Source: Cerioporus squamosus
Lineage: Eukaryota; Basidiomycota; Agaricomycetes; Polyporales; Polyporaceae
NCBI GenBank assembly: GCA_022592435.1
Contig: JABYQS010000201.1
Span: 1-58,381, forward strand
DNA length: 58,381 bases
Direction: 5' to 3'
This document shows positions 14,248-23,736 of this stretch, piece after piece (position 1 is the first letter of the stretch; each line of letters starts with the position of its first letter). The notes beneath the pieces are model-generated. The model was given only the letters and a program-made list of their open reading frames with translations. It did no database searches and was not told the origin of the DNA. The translations under genes and the position numbers were made by a program.

Positions 14248-15466
14248 TCATGCTGAGATCCATCCGCGCTTAGCGAAATCGTCAAGCGTGTCCTTCGTCA
14301 TCTCCTCGATGGTGTGGTACTTGATGCCGAAGAGCTTCCGCTCCTTGCTAGTGTCGTACGAAATCATGTGCACGGCCTTGGCGGGGTCGTACGACGTGTT
14401 GCCGGCTGGGAGCTTGGGGTAGTGGCGGTGGGCGACGTTGACTGCAAGTCGACGTTAGCATGATCCTTCCCAGGGACGAAACGGGCGCAGAGAACTCACC
14501 GAAGTCCTGGAACTTGAAGACTCCCGGGCTGACGATGACACGCTCGCCTCCAGCCGCGGGCGTCGTCGTCGCGAGAACGTGCGAAGTGGCAAGGTCGCGG
14601 ACGTCCACCCACGCAGATCTGCAAGCGCACAACCGATCAGCAAAGATGACCTTCAATACCGACAGAGCAAGAGCACTCACCCATTCGTCGCGAGCTCCTC
14701 ATTGCTGAGCTTGCCCGCAACGACCGCGTTCCAGAAGAGGTGAGAGGACTCGTTCAAGTTCTCCGGCTTGTCCACCTCGTGCAGCACGGGCCCAAACACG
14801 TACGGCGGGTTCAGGACCACCAGATCCCACTGCACCTCGCCCTTGTGCTTGCGGTAGAAGTCCCACGCGGCCCGCTCAGCAAGCGTCTTGCTCGCGCAGT
14901 ACTTGTCGCCGTTGTCCGCCGCACGGCCCTTCTCGTTCACCTCCCGGATCGCGCGCTCGTTCCAGTCCTTCTCCGAGAACACCCGCGGCTCGGGCCCGTA
15001 CTCGAGGATGGACGCGCACGAGGCGGTGATGACGACGCGCTTGACGGACGAGCCGTGCTTCAGCGCGGAGTTGAGGACGCTGAGCGTGCCCTGGACGGCG
15101 GGGACGATGACCTCGTTCGGGTCGTCTGCGCGGTTGTGGAACGGCGATGCGGTGTGCGCGATCACGTCGACACCCTTGACGGCCTCGTCGAACGCACCGT
15201 CCTGTGTAGAGCATGATCGTCAGTACGTGCCCGTATGTTACAAGGAGAGAGGAGAGGATGCGTACCCTTGTGATGTCATCAACGATGACAAGTTCGAACT
15301 TATCGCCGTAAGGCTGGAAGAGTTGGCGGAGGTACTTGGCCTTACTCTCTGAGCGCACCGTACCGCGGACGGCGAAGCCCTTGTCAAGGTAGGACTTGAC
15401 GACCCAGACGGCGACGTAGCCGTTCGCCCCAGTGACGAGGACCTTTCCTGAAGTTACAGCGGGCAT
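14248..15466 (-). CDS. NAD(P)-dependent aldehyde/ketone reductase, copy 3
   Basis: Third tandem copy. Exons in transcript order 15466-15266, 15201-14681, 14618-14500, 14441-14248 (1035 nt, 344 aa), so every exon length equals copy 2. TGANGYVA and KYCASKTLAE are conserved. Exon 1 of copies 2 and 3 differs at one residue only among those I compared (DKFEVVIV against DKFELVIV), while introns differ more, which may indicate selection or gene conversion on coding exons. Substrate unknown. Promoter module with TATATAA at 15571-15577 and a 27-bp block at 15618-15644. Confidence 0.9.
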
Positions 15467-15760
15467 TGCGTAGTCGTAGAGAGTTCTAGTCGTGAGTGTT
15501 GTGTTGGGAGAGTAGACGTCAACAGATGAGGTGTTTGCCAGTGGCTCCTGGGATGGCGCCGTCCTAGCCCTTATATACTTGCAAGCTCCTGCAGGCTGCC
15601 CTGGACATTGTCTTTACGCGAAAGGTTCTCGTATCTTCCGCGACGAGCCGCAACGGCGCAACATGTTTCCTGGAGCGCACCTCCACTTTCGGTAAGCACC
15701 CACGGCACACCAGTAAACCAGAGCAGACTTACGACATAAGCCGACCGGACTTGAAGCTTT
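15467..15760 (-). promoter_or_regulatory. Promoter of reductase copy 3, duplicated module
   Basis: Minus-strand TATATAA at 15571-15577 and the 27-bp block at 15618-15644 (core AAAGGTTCTCGTATCTTCC on the plus strand), identical to copy 2. The spacing between TATA and block is about 8 bp longer than in copy 2. Confidence 0.65.
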
Positions 15761-17454
15761 TCCGGGCGGAGCCTTTCCTTGCCTTTCCGCGAGTCGCTTC
15801 GTAAGCGCTTAGAGCACTCTCCAACTGACATCGGTATGGACCCACAGCGGCACGATAGTGCTGCCATGCCTTACTCACCCTAGTCCGACTCGGAGTCCCG
15901 TCGCCGGTTCGATGAACTCGGCCACCGAACGGAGACTGCTCGAGCAGTCTCTGAGACTCAGAGTATTTCTGCCAGCAGGGGTCGTGGTGGAAGAGTGGGC
16001 ACTGAGAGCGGCGGAAGGATTTTCCCTGTGCACCGCATTGCGATTTGGGCTGGCGGGTCCGATCGATCATCTGAGATATATGACCTCATACCACGAGCTG
16101 GTTTGCACTGTGACTTACTCCCAAGTCCAGCAGAGTCCAGCACGCTCGAGTACTGTAGTATGCGTGCATCCGAGTGCTTCGTGTATATTGTCTGTGAGTA
16201 AGTACCTGCCTATGTACTGGAGTTTGAAATGGGCGGCCGCGCTCCTCGACGCTACCACTGCCAGCACGATCCAAACCCTGCATGCATATAGCCACTTGAC
16301 ATCGCGTTGCAACTGAGAGCCCGCGAGACTTGGTGAGCGGGCTTAGCTTATAGCATGTATACAATGTGAGTCGTAGGATGGTGATAGGAAGAGCCTTAAG
16401 TTCGACGAGCTCGAGTTGAGCGGAAAGGGAAATGTAGACGCCTTCCAAGTTCCAAGCCACCGTAATGTAGCGCTCCTCTTGGGTTCCTGACGTGAATCTT
16501 CTCAGTGACTGGCTCAAGAGTCAACGTTCCAGCGCATCCAGCGTCACGCAACGAACCATCTCAGTCTGGGACGGGAATATGTACTAGTGTCATGTGTGGC
16601 TAATATACAAATGAGAGACAAAAAAGTGTACAGACCCGCAGAGCGGAGCGAGTATCATGCATACTGGGGCGCATGCACGCGCAGAGCAAGAGAGCGTAGA
16701 CGATGATAGGGTGTCCTGCTCCATCCGACCAGCAAGAGAATCATGGAAGAACGATAGGACAAACAAGAAAGGGGGAGGGGAGGGGGGTCGTGAGTAGAAG
16801 CTCGGTGATCAGACCAAGCGTGGAAATGTAAAGTGGAACAGGGGACGACGAAGACCTTCGCGCGCGTTTCGGCAAGCGTCCGAAACACGCGCACACGGGT
16901 TCGCGAGGCGTCCCCCTTCCATGTGAAACAACTGGTGGATGGAACGAAGGAGCACGGGCGTGACGGGGGCGTTCGGGTCGTTACAGCGAGATAGATAGGG
17001 AAGTCGAGGGGGGGGGGGGGCGCGAAACTCCGCTGCTGAAGGCGGAACGATACGACGGCGGGGTAGATGGAGGCGAGGCAGGTCCAGTCCGAGCATGGTG
17101 AGCATTATGGGGCTTGAGACGGCACAGGACGTGTGATACGAGGCCGCGCACCGTCGCACAGGTGACCCGAAGGGTATAGAGTACGCTAGAGGTTGCCATG
17201 AGACGCATTGGGAGAGGAAGAGTGAACCGCTCAGGGACGTGCACGGAATGAAGCCAGGGCGAGCTTCGGGGGAGGTCGGGAGAGCGAACTGTGAAATTTG
17301 AAAGATGCAGGGAGTGGAGCCGTAACTTCGAAGGCGAGTAGCGTGACAGGTCTATGCTTGACGAGCATGGAAGTTTGCTACTGCCGCCGCGAGTAAATCA
17401 GCAAGCGCTCCTGGGTCGACGGGAGGTCTCGAGCACGTACCCAGGCCTGCGTTC
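15761..17454. other. Intergenic, no gene seen; 12-base G run
   Basis: About 1.7 kb without a gene I can support. It includes a run of about 12 G near 17010-17022 and purine-rich strings near 16765-16790. Short overlapping open frames on both strands show no domain. Confidence 0.45.
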
Positions 17455-18268
17455 TCAGCAGATGATGCACGAAGAGCAGCAACCCGCGCTCTCCTCGTCC
17501 GCACCTTCGCCTGCACCCGTAACCGCAGTGCTGCGTCGCTTCTTCTTCGGCACGTCCTCTGATGGGGGAGCGTATGCACGGATTGACAAGTGAACAATCG
17601 TCGAAGAAGGTGCCGACGAAGGCAGTTGCGTGGGGAATGACAGTTCTGCATGCATGGACTCAGCTGGCAGCAGCATATACATACGGGGAAGACGCACTGT
17701 CAAGGGAATCCTCGTCCTGCAGTATCTTGCCCAGGTAGAGTATCCTGAGATACGAGGGCGCTGGAGGCCGTTCGTCTTGCCACTCTGTGCACATATGCGT
17801 TAGGGACGTTCAAGAGAGCTTCGTGTCCCGTGCAACCAGGGAGGAGCGGGGAAGCTGGATGTGCGAAAGCTCACCATTCGGCCAGGCGTTCCACACGAGC
17901 TCCTTCACCCGCCCAACTGTCGTCTCCGGCTCGAACGACATCGTCCTCCGGCGGCCAGAGACGAGGAGGAAAGTAAGCGAGACTTGAGGCGTCTGCGGAA
18001 TAAGACCTTCGCCAGCACCTGCCGCCTGCTCCTCGTCCACAACGTCGTCTGTGAAATCGGGTCGTGGGGTGTTCGCGCCGGTACCTCCAGTGAAGTCGAC
18101 GCGAGTATATGACGTACGTGCAGATGGGCAGAGGGGTGAGAAGGCATCGATTCGTGCATGCAGGGCGTTCTCGAGGGATGCTGGTGGGGGCAGCAGTGCG
18201 GACGGTGGTGATGTGGGATCGGTCTGCGCTGCGGGGACAGACGGAGATGGCGGTCTTGGGTCGCTCAT
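17455..18268 (-). CDS. Membrane-anchored ubiquitin-fold protein (UBL3/MUB type), prenylated
   Basis: Exons in transcript order 18268-17875, 17784-17698, 17645-17455 (672 nt, 223 aa). A Pro/Ser-rich N-terminal tail of about 100 residues leads into a ubiquitin fold: VSLTFLLVSGRRRTMSF, VGRVKELVWNAWP, LRILYLGKILQDEDSL and TIVHLSIRAY match the strands of UBL3/plant MUB. The protein ends GCCSSCIIC, that is a CAAX box (CIIC) for prenylation with nearby Cys residues that could be palmitoylated, so it should sit on membranes. Family members recruit E2 enzymes (plant MUB) or mark proteins for vesicle export (animal UBL3). No C-terminal GG exists. The last acceptor (17646) was chosen because the alternative would leave a 34-bp intron; both keep frame. 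Confidence 0.8.
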
Positions 18269-18339
18269 TGTGACAAGGGCGAGGTGAGGGAGAGATGAGG
18301 GTGAGAAGCGGGGACGGGCAGGACCAGCGGATGTGGAGG

Positions 18340-18346
18340 TATATAT
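18340..18346 (-). promoter_or_regulatory. TATA box of UBL3-like gene
   Basis: TATATAT about 75 bp upstream of the ATG at 18268. Its presence argues against the longer open frame that starts upstream with a non-ATG codon. Confidence 0.5.
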
Positions 18347-18359
18347 GGCACTCAATTAA

Positions 18360-19641
18360 ACGAGAACGTGGGAGGGTTCGCGTAGCTGTGTGCTCGCCGA
18401 TCAGCGAGAAGAGATGGGCTGGCGCGCGGAGGCTACTGGGCCGTGAGGGGGTCGGGCGAGCGAGAGGTCAGATGGAGGAGCATGCGAGAGGTGGGGAGAC
18501 GCACCCGCTGAGTCCTTGAGAAGACGAGCTCGAGAGGGAGCCGTCGTGTGACTGTCTACCCCGCTTTCGGCAATCTGCGGGTATCAGCCGGGGGTGTATG
18601 TGACGCGGGGAACGGGCGCGGGGCACGGGATGGCGCGCACGAGCAAGCAGGCTGGCGGGGAGACGTCGGGGTCGACGGGGACGACATCGAGCGGGGCTCT
18701 TATACGCAACACCGTCGAAGCAGCAAGGGCGAGTGAGATCCCGATCTGACCAGGCGTCTTGGCGGCCAGTGCCGGCGAGACCGGCTCGAGCCTCCTGTTT
18801 CCTCCTCCCGACCACCCACCCGACTTCTTCCTCGTCGTCTCTGGTTGCCTACTCGCCATCCTGGGCCGCAGCGCTGCCTCACCTCCTGAGCTCATCCTGC
18901 TGAGTCCATCCTCTCTCGCAGAAACACGTGTGTTCTGGCTGCTTCCGCCGCCGTCTCAGAGTCGCCGCGGTTCCGCTCCCTTCCTGGTTCTTCCTCTTCT
19001 GGCCCTCTGAGGCTCAACCTCCTCTCCCTCCGGGCCTGATCGAGGCTCTATCTGGCCACGTTTCGCTGCGTCGAAGCTAGGCGATACGCAAATGGGGCAG
19101 CAAACCACCCAATAGGATCCGTCGAGCAATTGGCACCGCTGTCACTCCATGTCGGACTATATCTGATTGGGTGAGTGCTTCAGTCCTTCTTCCGTCACGA
19201 GAGGGAGCAGGGAGCCAGCTAGGCATGGTATCGATGTATCTGGGCATGTATGGCTAGACGAGTGTAACGGACCTTGATATCATAGTCCACAGAGAGTCCT
19301 TGGCACTTGCCACTGTCCCCGTCGCTCTGCTAATGGTCAGAGGAAGTGCCTCCTGTGATCTAACACGACCTGTCTATTGTCCGAGGCCGATCGCGGCACC
19401 CCAAATGTATGCGGTTATCCCCTTTGCTGGTCAGGGTGTCCAGTATCTCCTATCCCCATGAGGCAAATGAATGTCAGTGAGGCCACCAAGCGGACACGCG
19501 CGCTGCAGATTCCATTTCTGAGGAAAGAAGCAAAAACGCAATCCGCATCACCAACCCCCTAGTCAGTACAGACACCTAGATTACATACTGATACACTACT
19601 GTCTCGTCAATTGTACAACAACAACCTCCCATGAGCAGCCC
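18360..19641. other. Intergenic, no gene seen
   Basis: About 1.3 kb between the UBL3-like promoter and the 3-prime end of the membrane protein gene. There is a CT-rich plus-strand stretch (18780-19030). Nothing recognisable. Confidence 0.45.
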
Positions 19642-20926
19642 TCACACCGGTAGGCTCCCCGCATCCGCCGCGAAATCGCTATGCGCAACAGGCTTTGCGT
19701 CCGGTTCGGCCTCAGGCTTCTCGACGAGCTCGACAGGGATACCCGCATCGGTGGTCAGGTAGTCGGCCTGCCCGCGGTAGCTGATCGTCGTCGTGAACAG
19801 CGTGCCCGACTCCCGCGTCCACGCCCTCCGCGAGAGCACGCGCAGGATGATCATGAGCGGCGATATGCACTAGTTTGCCCCAAGGCTCGTCAGCGATACG
19901 CACCCGTCACTGGATGGAGAAGGCGCAGCTCACCGTGAACATAGCATAGAACGAGAAAACATTGGCAATGTCCGAGCCCACGGCGTACGTGACGAGGTAC
20001 GCGACGCTGAACACGGTGAACGGGAGCGCGGACTCGACGACGATCGCCGCCGCCCCGGTGTAGACCGCCGCGTCCGACGCGGGGAAGGACGCGTACGTCC
20101 GCATGCGCCGCCCGATGTAGACGATGCGGCCGCAGATGAGGGAGGTGACGACGACGTTGAAGGCGATCGTCGACGCCGTGTACGCCGTCACGAACACGGT
20201 CGCGATCCCCGCGAAGTAGTCGCCGTTGGGCTTCCCGGAGCCGTAGAGGACGCCGACGGAGAAGACTGCATGGCATTGCAGAGGCCGGTCAGTTGAGAGT
20301 GCGCTCTGGGATGCGGGAGAGAGGGACGAGGGCGGACGCACGGAGGGAGGCGACCCAGATCGCTGCAGGTAGGATGATGACCCGCCTGCTATTCCAGATC
20401 ACGAAGCAGCGATACGTCTACGCCGACATGCCCATCAGCTCCAACTCAAGCAAAGGACGCGGGCGCGGACAAGGGACAAGGGACAAGGGACACGGGACAT
20501 GGCTAAGGGCAGGCGGGACTCACCAGCAGCGCATCGCTCATCAGGTTGCTCAGCACGCACGCCGCGATCCCCCACGTCTGGTACCACACCGACGAGTACC
20601 TGGCCCAGTACGCGTCGCTCCCGCCCGGGTAGTCCGCGTGCACGATCCACATCATCTGCCCAAAGTACACCTGCGTCGTCCAGTAGACCGTGTTCAGGAG
20701 CACGAGCGCCGTGCAGAAGCACGCCAGGAACGTGTCCATGGACGTCCGCTTCCGCCGGATCGCGAGGATCTGGCGGAGCGCCATGAAGTAGAGCACGAGC
20801 ACGACGCCTGTTGCGACGCATGTGAGCGACAGCAAGCTCGGATGGGCGGGGTGGACACTGACCATAGAGGATGGCGTTGATGATGTTCGCCACGTAGTAG
20901 GAGTTTTGGAACAGCGACCCGGCCAT
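19642..20926 (-). CDS. Multipass (about 7-TM) integral membrane protein, copy A
   Basis: Fungal-specific polytopic membrane protein of unknown function. Exons in transcript order 20926-20863, 20807-20524, 20417-20342, 20265-19934, 19869-19642 (984 nt, 327 aa). Hydrophobic segments include NIINAILYG-VVLVLYF, FCTALVLLNTVYW, IAACVLSNLMSDALL, RVIILPAAIWVASL, IATVFVTAYTA, SALPFTVFSVAYLVTY and VFSFYAMFT; YRCFVIWNS after the third or fourth helix is a family hallmark. The C-terminal tail is hydrophilic. It is a paralogue of the gene at 36422-37678 with the same five-exon structure (exons 1 and 3 equal in length). An upstream exon (MTSVVPLDGHRN near 21170-21141, ending in a GTGAGT donor) could join in frame and would lengthen the N-terminus. 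GPCR-like signalling is sometimes guessed for this family; I see no evidence. Confidence 0.75.
20467..20495 (+). repeat. Short tandem repeat in intron
   Basis: Three to four copies of GGGACAA followed by GGGACAC/GGGACAT lie inside intron 2 of the membrane protein gene. They probably account for that intron being 106 bp where its neighbours are 55-76 bp. Confidence 0.7.
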
Positions 20927-20989
20927 GACCTGAAGAGTCGAGGGGCAGGGAGCAGCCAAGCTTGAGAAGCGGAGACGAACGTCGAGAGA

Positions 20990-22260
20990 GGACGCCTCGA
21001 CGAGGTGTACACCTTATACCCGCTCAGCAAGCACGCGAAGCATGGATTTTCGCACCTTCCTCCGTCGTCTCGACCCTGCCTTCCCGACGCGAAAGGCTAG
21101 CGGGCGGGATCTGAGCGCATTGGGGCGGACGGGGCACTCACGTTGCGGTGCCCATCGAGCGGCACGACGGACGTCATCCGCATCGACATCCACCGCCGGG
21201 CTGAGGTACGATGTTGCAATTTGGCAGGCTGCAGCGAATGGGACCGCGCGCGCGACGACCAATACGTCCGGCAGAAGCACACAGGGCTGCGCTTCGCGTT
21301 GTCTCCGAGACGGTGCGCTGCAGACGATCCAGCCACGCGGGTGCCATATGTGACTGTCGCTGTGCTTGAAGCTTCGGAACAGGACAAAGACGAGGCGGGG
21401 GACGGCCCGCCCGAGGTTTGGGTGCTTCCCTGCAGGTGTCATGGTTAGCCTGGGAGAAGGCAGTGAGGGCGTGCCGGTACGTACTGTAACTCACCGGCGT
21501 GGCTCGCTCCGATGATATATCACAAATGAGGTTTCGCGCGAGGCTCGTTAGTTGAATGCGCATTGCGCCGACTCTAGCCTGTTCACGATATGATAACAGC
21601 TTCCGTTGCATGCCGCTCTGCAGAAAGTCTGCAGCCCGCCGACCGAGGTCGGGAGCTGCGTGGGGCAAGTTCATCAATGAGAGAAGCCTCTCGCAGGAAC
21701 ACCTTGGAGACAAGGAAGCCAGAAGCGTATGCTTCCCATCGACCTGTCACCGAGTTGATGCTAAATGCACGACAACTCCTGCAAGGCGGAGAGACTTCTG
21801 GGCCGCAGTGCTATGTAGCAACCTTCGAGCCAGAGGACTTTGTCAGAACTGGCGACGACTGCCAGTGACATGTCCAACACCGGACAGCCCACAACTCACT
21901 AGTCACTGTCCGTGGTTCACGGAGGACGGATCAGGAGAGAGGCTTCGGAGCGCACCTGCAGATGTGCGCCTTCTCCGAGACGTTCCCTCAGCCTGACCGC
22001 GACTTGGGATCACCGGCGAAGCTTACGAGGCGTATGTGCCTGACAGTGACTTTAATCTCGATACACTGCACCTCGGAAGAGACCAACCCACTGCGGCGAG
22101 CCATATGATGGTTAGTAGCTCACGACAGGCCGAGCGAGCGAACAATGGGTTGATCGACACATACCTGCATAAGCGGAGGGTGCAACCAATCTGTGATACC
22201 AGAGCAAGATAGCATGTATTGGTACAACATACAACACGCAAGACAGGCACCTCGTGCACA
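20990..22260. other. Intergenic, possible 5-prime exon only
   Basis: Apart from the possible extra first exon of the membrane protein (near 21141-21176, minus) I see no gene. Open frames on both strands overlap and show no domain. Confidence 0.4.
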
Positions 22261-23491
22261 TCACCGCTGTTCCCGCGGTTCTATAGCATATGGGGTCAAC
22301 GCCCGAACATCTCCGAGTAAATGAAAGAGGACGTACGTGACCACTGGACGCTCAGGATCAGGTTGTCGTATCCACGGCCGTGCATCTTCTCCATTGCCCG
22401 CTGCGCAACCGCCTTCTCCTCGAAGCTGACGAACGCGAAGCCCTTGCCCGCCCCCGTCTCGCGGTCGCGACCGACGTAGACACGAGCAACCCGTCCAAAG
22501 GCGCCGAACAGCTCGCGGAGGTCGTTCTCCTGGGTATCTTCGGAAATGTTCGTGACGCGCAGTGTGGGCAGGTCGTCGCGCGAACCGCCGGGCCGTCCCA
22601 TAGCCTCTCCAGGACCACGTCCTCCGCCACGCATGGATGGAGGCACGTACTTCCCGCCAACACTCGCGGCTGGGGCAGCGGCGCCGGGCTCTGCCGGTGT
22701 GCCCGTGTCGTCCAGGCCAGCGGGGGGTGTTTCTGACCGGCGTGTTAGGTAGGCTCTGCAGACATGGCGACAACAAACTAGACATACCGGCGCCATCCAG
22801 ACCCGACAACGACTCCTTGTAGGGACACTTTGCGGTAAAGTGATCGCCCTTGCACAGACGACAGATAACCTTGCCCGCACCGGCCTTCGCGAGATTGACC
22901 TTGACGGTCTGCTCCTGGGACTCTTCCTTGGCGGCAGCCTGGGGACGCAGAGGACACGATTGGCATATGGCGAAGACGTGCAACTGCGGGTCACATACCT
23001 TGTTCCCGGGGCTCAACTTCAGCGACACATTCTCTCCCACCGTTGTTGTAGCGCGATCAGGTCCGGGCTTGTTACCCTTCTCCTGACCAAACTTCGCCCA
23101 GTTCTTCCTCTCCGCGACGCTGTGATCTACGACTGCTTTCTGCAGGACTCGCTTGATCTTGCGTGTGATCTACATGGGAAGATCCGCCGTATAGTGGAGG
23201 TCGGAACGACAAGGAGGGAAAGATACACACCTTCACTTTCTTCCCTTCATCGTTGATGGTGTACTCCACGGTGGTACGGATGCCATTCTCATCAATGTAA
23301 TCTTCACCCTTGGGTTGCTTGGGCTGCTCTGGAAAGGAGACCTTCGGATGAATATCCCAACGGACCGGAGGGCAATCTGTCTCACCAAGCTCGTCGACAT
23401 CGTCCGCCCAGGACGTTTTAGGTGCGCTGCGCAATGGTCAGCATGCTATACTCGCCGTAAGAAAGAACCATCAAACGTACGCGCTGGCCAT
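22261..23491 (-). CDS. TIF35: Translation initiation factor eIF3 subunit g
   Basis: RNA-binding subunit of eIF3, needed for scanning and reinitiation in the cytoplasm. Exons in transcript order 23491-23481, 23426-23231, 23169-22999, 22938-22788, 22732-22337, 22280-22261 (945 nt, 314 aa). Visible: conserved N-terminus KTSWADDVDELGE, a zinc knuckle CRLCKGDHFTAKC at about residues 152-164, a linker, and an RRM at about residues 231-308 with RNP2 LRVTNI and RNP1 KGFAFVSF. The first exon is 11 nt (ATG plus 2.7 codons) and the last is 20 nt; both were fixed by phase, since the nearby open frame otherwise starts at a TTG and ends in intron sequence. It is divergent from COG7 with 245 bp between start codons. 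Confidence 0.95.
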
Positions 23492-23736
23492 GGTGGTGAT
23501 GGGGGAGGAGAGGATAGAGGCTGCTTCAAGTTTACCTTGCCGATGCTCAGCAAGCGAAAATCTGGCCAAGTCACGCCTTGTGTGACCTTACTTACTGAAA
23601 AGTAAGGTCGTGGGAACTAATTATAGTCTGGTCAACACGGTCACAGAGCTTCACTGACGTTCCCTCGGACCTCCACCTCGACGCCGTCGCACCCTCTGTC
23701 ACTCGATGTATTGAGCATACCCCTCACAGCCCAGTG
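23492..23736. promoter_or_regulatory. Shared divergent promoter, eIF3g / COG7
   Basis: The 245 bp between the two ATGs must carry both promoters. No TATATAA box is visible, unlike the metabolic genes of the window, which fits housekeeping promoters. A plus-strand string AAAGTAAGGTCGTGG near 23600 could be a site. Confidence 0.5.

Larger units (their letters stand above)
11460..15760. repeat. Tandem duplication spanning reductase copies 2 and 3
   Basis: Unit A covers about 11460-13080 and unit B about 14130-15760. Each unit has 3-prime flank, gene and promoter in the same order on the minus strand, with about 1 kb of non-shared DNA between them. Limits were judged by eye from shared strings at both edges. 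Confidence 0.65.

Noticed and set aside
17009..17022. Long G run as telomeric or G-quadruplex element
   Set aside because: A single homopolymer without repeated G tracts; more likely a simple slippage tract.
21014..21442. 142-codon minus-strand frame beside membrane protein copy A
   Set aside because: Only its small segment near 21141-21176 could serve as an extra 5-prime exon; the remainder has no domain.
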